NCBI GenBank assembly: GCA_002728915.1
Contig: PBWE01000039.1
Coordinates: 11,427 to 30,134 of the forward strand
Direction: 5' to 3'
Source of the DNA: Micrococcales bacterium
GTDB lineage: Bacteria; Actinomycetota; Actinomycetes; S36-B12
Length of the DNA: 18,708 nucleotides
Shown here in pieces: positions 15,920 to 18,708 of the stretch. Position 1 is the stretch's first letter. Every line of letters begins with the position of its first letter. The notes beneath the pieces are model-generated. The model worked only from the letters and a program-made list of their open reading frames with translations. It did not search any database and had not been told where the DNA came from. Both the position numbers and the translations under genes were made by a program.

Positions 15920-17433
15920 GCAGTGACTACCCGCCGTCGGTGGGAAGCGAGGAGTTCAGCGACGACTCCGTCTCGATGTGGCAGGTCGATGAAGCCTCGA
16001 TGACGTCGACCGACGCCGGCGAGGATGCGGTATTGGCTGAGGCCGCCCAGGCGGCCGCGCGTGCGGAGTTCGGAGATATCGACACTGAGTTGTCGGACAT
16101 GGAGCGAGTGGCTGGCTCCGCCCAACTTCCCACCCTCGCCATCCTTGGTCGACCCAATGTCGGGAAATCCACCCTGGTCAATCGAATCCTCGGTCGACGT
16201 GAGGCAGTTGTCGAGGACGTCCCGGGAGTGACTAGGGATCGGGTCTCCTACGACGCCGAATGGAACGGCAAGCACTTCCTGGTGATGGACACCGGCGGGT
16301 GGGACACGCGCGCACGCGGCTTGGGTGCGCAGATCGCGGCGCAAGCCAAGCGCGCACTCACTGAAGCGGACGCCGTCGCGTTCGTTCTCGACGCGACCGT
16401 CGGAGCGACCGATGCGGACACCGAAGTCGCGCGCGTCCTGCAGCGGGCAGACATTCCGGTGTTGGTGGTGGCGAACAAGGCTGACGACGCGGACACCGAA
16501 CTGGCGGCCGCATCGCTGTGGTCCCTGGGGTTGGGCGAGCCTTTCCCCACGTCCGCTCTGCACGGTCGTCGCGCCGGAGACCTGCTGGACGTTCTGGTCA
16601 CCATGCTCCCCGAGACCGGGAAGGGGATTGGCCGCGACGGCGGCCCTCGTCGGGTTGCACTGCTCGGGCGTCCCAATGTCGGCAAGTCGTCACTGTTGAA
16701 CAAGTTGGCCGGTGGCGAGCGAGTGGTCGTCGATGACGTCGCGGGGACGACGGTCGACCCGGTTGATGAGCTCGTCGACATCAAGGGAACGTGGTGGTGG
16801 TTCGTCGACACCGCCGGTGTCCGCCGCAAAGCCAAGCAGTCCGCCGGGCACGAGTACTACGCAACCCTGCGCACTCAGTCCGCTCTCGAACGCTCCGAGG
16901 TCGCGATCGTCTTGATCGATGCCGCCGAACCGGTCAGCGAACAGGACGTTCGGATTCTGTCGATGGCGATCGACGCTGGCCGAGCGGTCGTCCTGGCCTT
17001 CAACAAGTGGGATCTGGTCGATGAAGATCGACGCCGATACCTTGATCGAGAAATCGATCGCGACCTGGCGATGGTCGCGTGGGCACCGCGGGTGAACGTC
17101 TCGGCATTGACCGGTCGCCACATGGACAAGCTCACGGCCGCGTTGGACGATGCTCTGGCCGGATGGGAAACACGAGTGTCCACGGGCAGGCTGAACAAGT
17201 TCTTCGCCGACCTCACGGCCGCCCACCCCCACCCGGTACGCGGCGGAAAGCAGCCGCGGATCTTGTTCGGCACGCAGGTGGGTGCCGGCCCGCCATCCTT
17301 CGCGTTGTTCACGACGGGGTTCCTCGAGGCCGGGTATCGGCGCTTCATCGAGCGCCGACTACGGGAGGAGTTCGGTTTTACCGGCAGTCCGATCCGCATC
17401 ATGATGCGGGTACGGGAAAAGCGACGACGCTGA
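15916..17433 (+). CDS. der: Ribosome-assembly GTPase Der (EngA)
   Basis: Der has two tandem GTPase domains and matures the 50S subunit. The protein has 505 residues from the GTG at 15916, which overlaps the previous stop as GTGA. An acidic, probably disordered extension (about 1-72) comes first. GTPase domain 1 starts with GRPNVGKST (78-86), with switch PGVTRD, G3 DTGG and G4 NKAD. GTPase domain 2 starts with GRPNVGKSS (251-259), with AGTTVDP, DTAG and NKWD. The KH-like C-terminal domain contains [15 protein letters not shown] and ends in basic residues. All nucleotide-binding motifs are intact. The N-terminal extension is common in actinobacterial Der but absent from E. coli Der. Confidence 0.95.
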   Translation: MSSDYPPSVGSEEFSDDSVSMWQVDEASMTSTDAGEDAVLAEAAQAAARAEFGDIDTELSDMERVAGSAQLPTLAILGRPNVGKSTLVNRILGRREAVVEDVPGVTRDRVSYDAEWNGKHFLVMDTGGWDTRARGLGAQIAAQAKRALTEADAVAFVLDATVGATDADTEVARVLQRADIPVLVVANKADDADTELAAASLWSLGLGEPFPTSALHGRRAGDLLDVLVTMLPETGKGIGRDGGPRRVALLGRPNVGKSSLLNKLAGGERVVVDDVAGTTVDPVDELVDIKGTWWWFVDTAGVRRKAKQSAGHEYYATLRTQSALERSEVAIVLIDAAEPVSEQDVRILSMAIDAGRAVVLAFNKWDLVDEDRRRYLDREIDRDLAMVAWAPRVNVSALTGRHMDKLTAALDDALAGWETRVSTGRLNKFFADLTAAHPHPVRGGKQPRILFGTQVGAGPPSFALFTTGFLEAGYRRFIERRLREEFGFTGSPIRIMMRVREKRRR

Positions 17434-17457
17434 GGCTACGCCTGGTCCTTTCGCGGC

Positions 17458-17778
17458 CTAGCTCTCCTCAACGATCTCGACCAGCGTGTACTGCAGGCTT
17501 GAGGAATCCGCTGGCGGATTCTCCACCTCGGTGATGGATACGTCAATCACGTACGACGTCCCCTCTTGATAGTCGAAACCTTCGATCGTGTCGTAGAACA
17601 ACTGGTAGTCGCCGTCCTCGGACTTGGCGACCTGCAAGCACATCATCGGAGCCACGCCTTCACACTCCACTCGCTCGGGCCCGATCCACAAACGCGTGTT
17701 GTCGGTGGGTTCGCTGCACCCGGTCAGTGCCACGCCGAGAGCCACACTGGCGAGCGTGAGACGAACACCACCGGTCAT
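17458..17778 (-). CDS. Small DUF4377-like lipoprotein
   Basis: A 106-residue secreted lipoprotein. Residues 1-17 form a short signal peptide with R6 and a hydrophobic core, and LTGC at 18-21 is a lipobox with C21 as the modified cysteine. The mature part starts with a short linker and then has W31-I-G-P-E-R-V-E-C39 and VAPMMC47LQV, followed by LFYDTIEGFDYQEG and PPADSSSLQYTLVEI. I recognise this pattern as DUF4377, a small beta domain of unknown function also seen joined to HslJ/META domains. C39 and C47 may form a disulfide. The ATG at 17778 is chosen over the GTG at 17826 because it gives a proper signal peptide and sits 6 bases after TATGCT. The gene converges on der, leaving a 24-base gap with no visible terminator. 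Confidence 0.8.
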   Translation of the reverse strand: MTGGVRLTLASVALGVALTGCSEPTDNTRLWIGPERVECEGVAPMMCLQVAKSEDGDYQLFYDTIEGFDYQEGTSYVIDVSITEVENPPADSSSLQYTLVEIVEES

Positions 17779-17784
17779 GAGCGC

Positions 17785-17790
17785 AGCATA
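17785..17790 (-). promoter_or_regulatory. Candidate -10 element of the lipoprotein gene
   Basis: On the minus strand TATGCT lies 6 bases before the lipoprotein ATG, with no Shine-Dalgarno sequence between. TTCGAG 18 bases further upstream is a weak -35 candidate. The geometry again suggests a leaderless transcript. Confidence 0.42.
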
Positions 17791-17886
17791 GGAGCCGGCC
17801 ACGCCGGTCTCGAAGGCGACAAACACACAGAAAATTCCAGGAAACGTACCGAAGGTCCCCCTGCGCGAGGGCTATCGCTGCCACAC

Positions 17887-17892
17887 TATCGT
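17887..17892 (+). promoter_or_regulatory. Candidate -10 element of the membrane protein gene
   Basis: TATCGT fits TAnnnT and lies 33 bases before the ATG at 17926, which has its own GGGAG ribosome binding site at 17914-17918. The -35 region is weak. The 147-base gap shared with the divergent lipoprotein gene holds no other obvious element. Confidence 0.3.
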
Positions 17893-17925
17893 CACAGTGA
17901 GCCCTCTACCTACGGGAGATGCATC

Positions 17926-18363
17926 ATGAAGTTCTTCAATGCCCGCGTGTGGATCATCATCTTCGGCGTCATGGGTCTCCTAGGCGGAACCTTGAACGCC
18001 ATCGCCGCGGAAAGCGTCGCCCAGGATGCGTGGGGAGGTCTCAACGGTCAGGCGCTCGATGTAGCTATCGCCGTGGAAGTTGCCTGGGGTTCAATCCTGG
18101 CCGTGTGGGGAGCGTCGGTCATTGTTATCGCCTTGAGTCTCCAGCACCCGCGTGGACGTGCGCGATTCGGTGCGATCACGGTTGTCGCGGTGTTCTTGAG
18201 TCAAGTCGTCGCGGTTGGAGCGTTGAGCAACCTGGGCTACGGCGAAGGCGGAGGCCCCGGATTCGCGATCGCCGTACCGTTGATCATCGCCATCATCACC
18301 CTCATTTCCTGTATTCGAGATTGGAACGCGACCACCGCATCGACTCCCGAGCCTGCTGCGTAG
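17926..18363 (+). CDS. Small four-helix integral membrane protein of unknown function
   Basis: A 145-residue hydrophobic protein that I do not recognise. Four probable transmembrane helices are visible at about 8-27, 52-72, 82-103 and 113-130. A basic loop HPRGRAR (74-80) between helices 2 and 3 is likely cytoplasmic, and a glycine-rich turn YGEGGGPG (105-112) lies between helices 3 and 4. The C terminus after helix 4 is short and polar (RDWNATTASTPEPAA). The ATG is chosen because GGGAG lies 7 bases upstream and the hydrophobic profile begins there. An open frame extends upstream to 17566 but only through the antisense of the lipoprotein gene. It is divergent from that gene. Whether the two envelope proteins work together is unknown. 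Confidence 0.8.
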   Translation: MKFFNARVWIIIFGVMGLLGGTLNAIAAESVAQDAWGGLNGQALDVAIAVEVAWGSILAVWGASVIVIALSLQHPRGRARFGAITVVAVFLSQVVAVGALSNLGYGEGGGPGFAIAVPLIIAIITLISCIRDWNATTASTPEPAA

Positions 18364-18392
18364 CTAGCTCGTCGGTAGGACGCAAGCACCTG

Positions 18393-18419
18393 CACCACAC
18401 GCTCCCTGAGCCTGTGGTG
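18393..18419 (+). terminator. Hairpin downstream of the membrane protein gene
   Basis: CACCACA (18393-18399) pairs perfectly with TGTGGTG (18413-18419) around a 13-base loop, about 30 bases after the stop codon. No T tract follows, as is common for actinobacterial terminators, so termination is only a plausible role. Confidence 0.35.
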
Positions 18420-18444
18420 GTAGTCGCGTGCGTTTGTGCGGGTG

Positions 18445-18468
18445 CCTTCGGAGGGTTGTGCCCGAAGG
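18445..18468 (+). terminator. Second hairpin before the tRNA-like sequence
   Basis: CCTTCGG (18445-18451) pairs with CCGAAGG (18462-18468) around a 10-base loop, extendable by two G-T pairs. It lies between the membrane protein gene and the tRNA half. No T run follows. It could be a second terminator or a site for a regulator. Confidence 0.35.
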
Positions 18469-18489
18469 TGAGCAGGGATGACGGGCCTG

Positions 18490-18495
18490 TAACGT
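18490..18495 (+). promoter_or_regulatory. Candidate -10 element of the tRNA promoter
   Basis: TAACGT, preceded by TG as in an extended -10, lies 26 bases before the predicted tRNA 5' end at 18522. The -35 region is weak. Between them GCCCC and GGGGC (18502-18519) form a 5-base-pair hairpin that a processed leader could fold into. Confidence 0.3.
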
Positions 18496-18521
18496 TCTCC
18501 TGCCCCGTGGAAATGGGGCGG

Positions 18522-18560
18522 CGTGCTGTGGCGCAGCTTGGTAGCGCACTTGACTGGGGG
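18522..18560 (+). tRNA. 5' half of a tRNA-Pro(GGG) gene, interrupted after the anticodon loop
   Basis: The sequence fits positions 1-38 of a proline tRNA without a gap. The acceptor strand is CGTGCTG (18522-18528), then TG, D stem GCGC (18531-18534) with loop AGCTTGGTA and closing GCGC (18544-18547). A follows, then the 5' anticodon strand CTTGA (18549-18553) and loop CTGGGGG (18554-18560) with anticodon GGG. The expected continuation TCAAG, the T arm and an acceptor strand CAGCACG are absent. The sequence instead reads GCCTGGGGTA and stays unrelated to tRNA. This is either the remnant or displaced half left by an integrated element, an interrupted gene whose other part lies beyond the window, or an assembly join. 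As it stands it cannot make a tRNA. Confidence 0.7.
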
Positions 18561-18587
18561 GCCTGGGGTAAGTAGTTCATGCCTGTC

Positions 18588-18643
18588 CATGCGTGTGCGT
18601 AATCCGTGAGATTCCCCCTGAAATACGCGAGTGCACACCCATG
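18588..18643 (+). repeat. Imperfect inverted repeat after the tRNA half
   Basis: CATGCGTGTGCGTA (18588-18601) can pair with TACGC (18624-18628) and then ACACCCATG (18635-18643), leaving one mismatch and a 6-base bulge. It could be a recombinase or regulator binding region, or a folded RNA. Confidence 0.5.
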
Positions 18644-18655
18644 CACTAACGGTGG

Positions 18656-18679
18656 TTGGGGGTACGCCTTGGGGGTACG
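18656..18679 (+). repeat. Two direct copies of TTGGGGGTACG
   Basis: The 11-base sequence occurs at 18656-18666 and 18669-18679, a spacing of 13 bases, or a little over one helical turn. Spacing near 10-13 bases places both copies on about the same face of DNA and is typical of paired binding sites such as integrase arm sites or a repressor operator. Confidence 0.75.
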
Positions 18680-18708
18680 AAACAAACCCGGCGCCTGGCA
18701 CCGCCTCG

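Larger units (their letters stand above)
18561..18708 (+). mobile_element. Possible edge of an element integrated in tRNA-Pro
   Basis: Immediately after the broken tRNA the sequence has no coding frame I can support, but it has a long imperfect inverted repeat and two 11-base direct repeats, the sort of structure seen around tyrosine-integrase attachment sites. tRNA-Pro is a known target of actinobacterial integrative elements such as pSAM2. No integrase, excisionase or second attachment site is visible before the window ends, so this remains an inference. Confidence 0.35.

Noticed and set aside
15406..16563. A 385-codon minus-strand frame across the acyltransferase-like gene and der
   Set aside because: It spans two + strand genes with coupled starts. 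The translation has no family motif and no ribosome binding site.
17566..17925. Upstream extension of the membrane protein frame
   Set aside because: It would be antisense to the lipoprotein gene and has no membrane or domain character. A ribosome binding site marks the ATG at 17926.
18561..18708. Group I intron interrupting tRNA-Pro
   Set aside because: Group I introns do occur in bacterial tRNA anticodon loops, but I see no convincing P1 guide pairing or conserved P7 core in the 148 available bases. The direct repeats fit an integration site better. It cannot be excluded until the downstream sequence is seen.

Overview
The window is a GC-rich, almost fully coding stretch of actinobacterial chromosome. 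Gene content and order (HAD-IIA phosphatase, two small proteins, tlyA, NAD kinase, recN, pyrG, Nudix hydrolase, ald, xerD, parA, scpA, scpB, rluB, aroH, tyrA, cmk, an acyltransferase-like gene, der) match the conserved block known from Mycobacterium (Rv1692 to Rv1713 region) and Streptomyces. I cannot place the organism below class level. All genes up to 17433 lie on the + strand. Many neighbours overlap by ATGA or GTGA, which suggests long translationally coupled operons.

Layout. Bases 21-5377: phosphatase, a phasin-like protein, an acidic small protein, rRNA methyltransferase TlyA, NAD kinase and repair ATPase RecN. Bases 5387-8969: CTP synthase, a Nudix ADP-ribose pyrophosphatase, a candidate leader ORF and alanine dehydrogenase. 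Bases 8985-13122: XerD, ParA, ScpA, ScpB and a 23S rRNA pseudouridine synthase, a chromosome-maintenance group. Bases 13166-14622: AroH-type chorismate mutase overlapping prephenate dehydrogenase, which together lead from chorismate toward tyrosine. Bases 14654-17433: cytidylate kinase, an acyltransferase-like protein whose catalytic motifs appear lost, and the ribosome-assembly GTPase Der. Bases 17458-18363: a DUF4377-like lipoprotein on the minus strand, divergent from a small four-helix membrane protein.

The last 345 bases have no protein gene. They hold two hairpins and what looks like the 5' half of a tRNA-Pro(GGG) gene. That half matches tRNA exactly as far as position 38, after the anticodon, and then breaks off into unrelated sequence. 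The following sequence carries a long imperfect inverted repeat and two direct copies of an 11-base sequence, as expected at the edge of an element integrated in a tRNA gene. The window ends before any integrase could be seen.

A recurring feature is a TAnnnT hexamer exactly 8 bases before an ATG or GTG with no Shine-Dalgarno sequence (pyrG, the ald leader ORF, aroH, cmk; 6 bases for the lipoprotein). This is the geometry of leaderless transcripts, which are common in actinobacteria. No wholly new multi-gene system is evident. The best leads are the tRNA junction, the acyltransferase pseudoenzyme candidate, and the leaderless promoters with the short ORF before ald.
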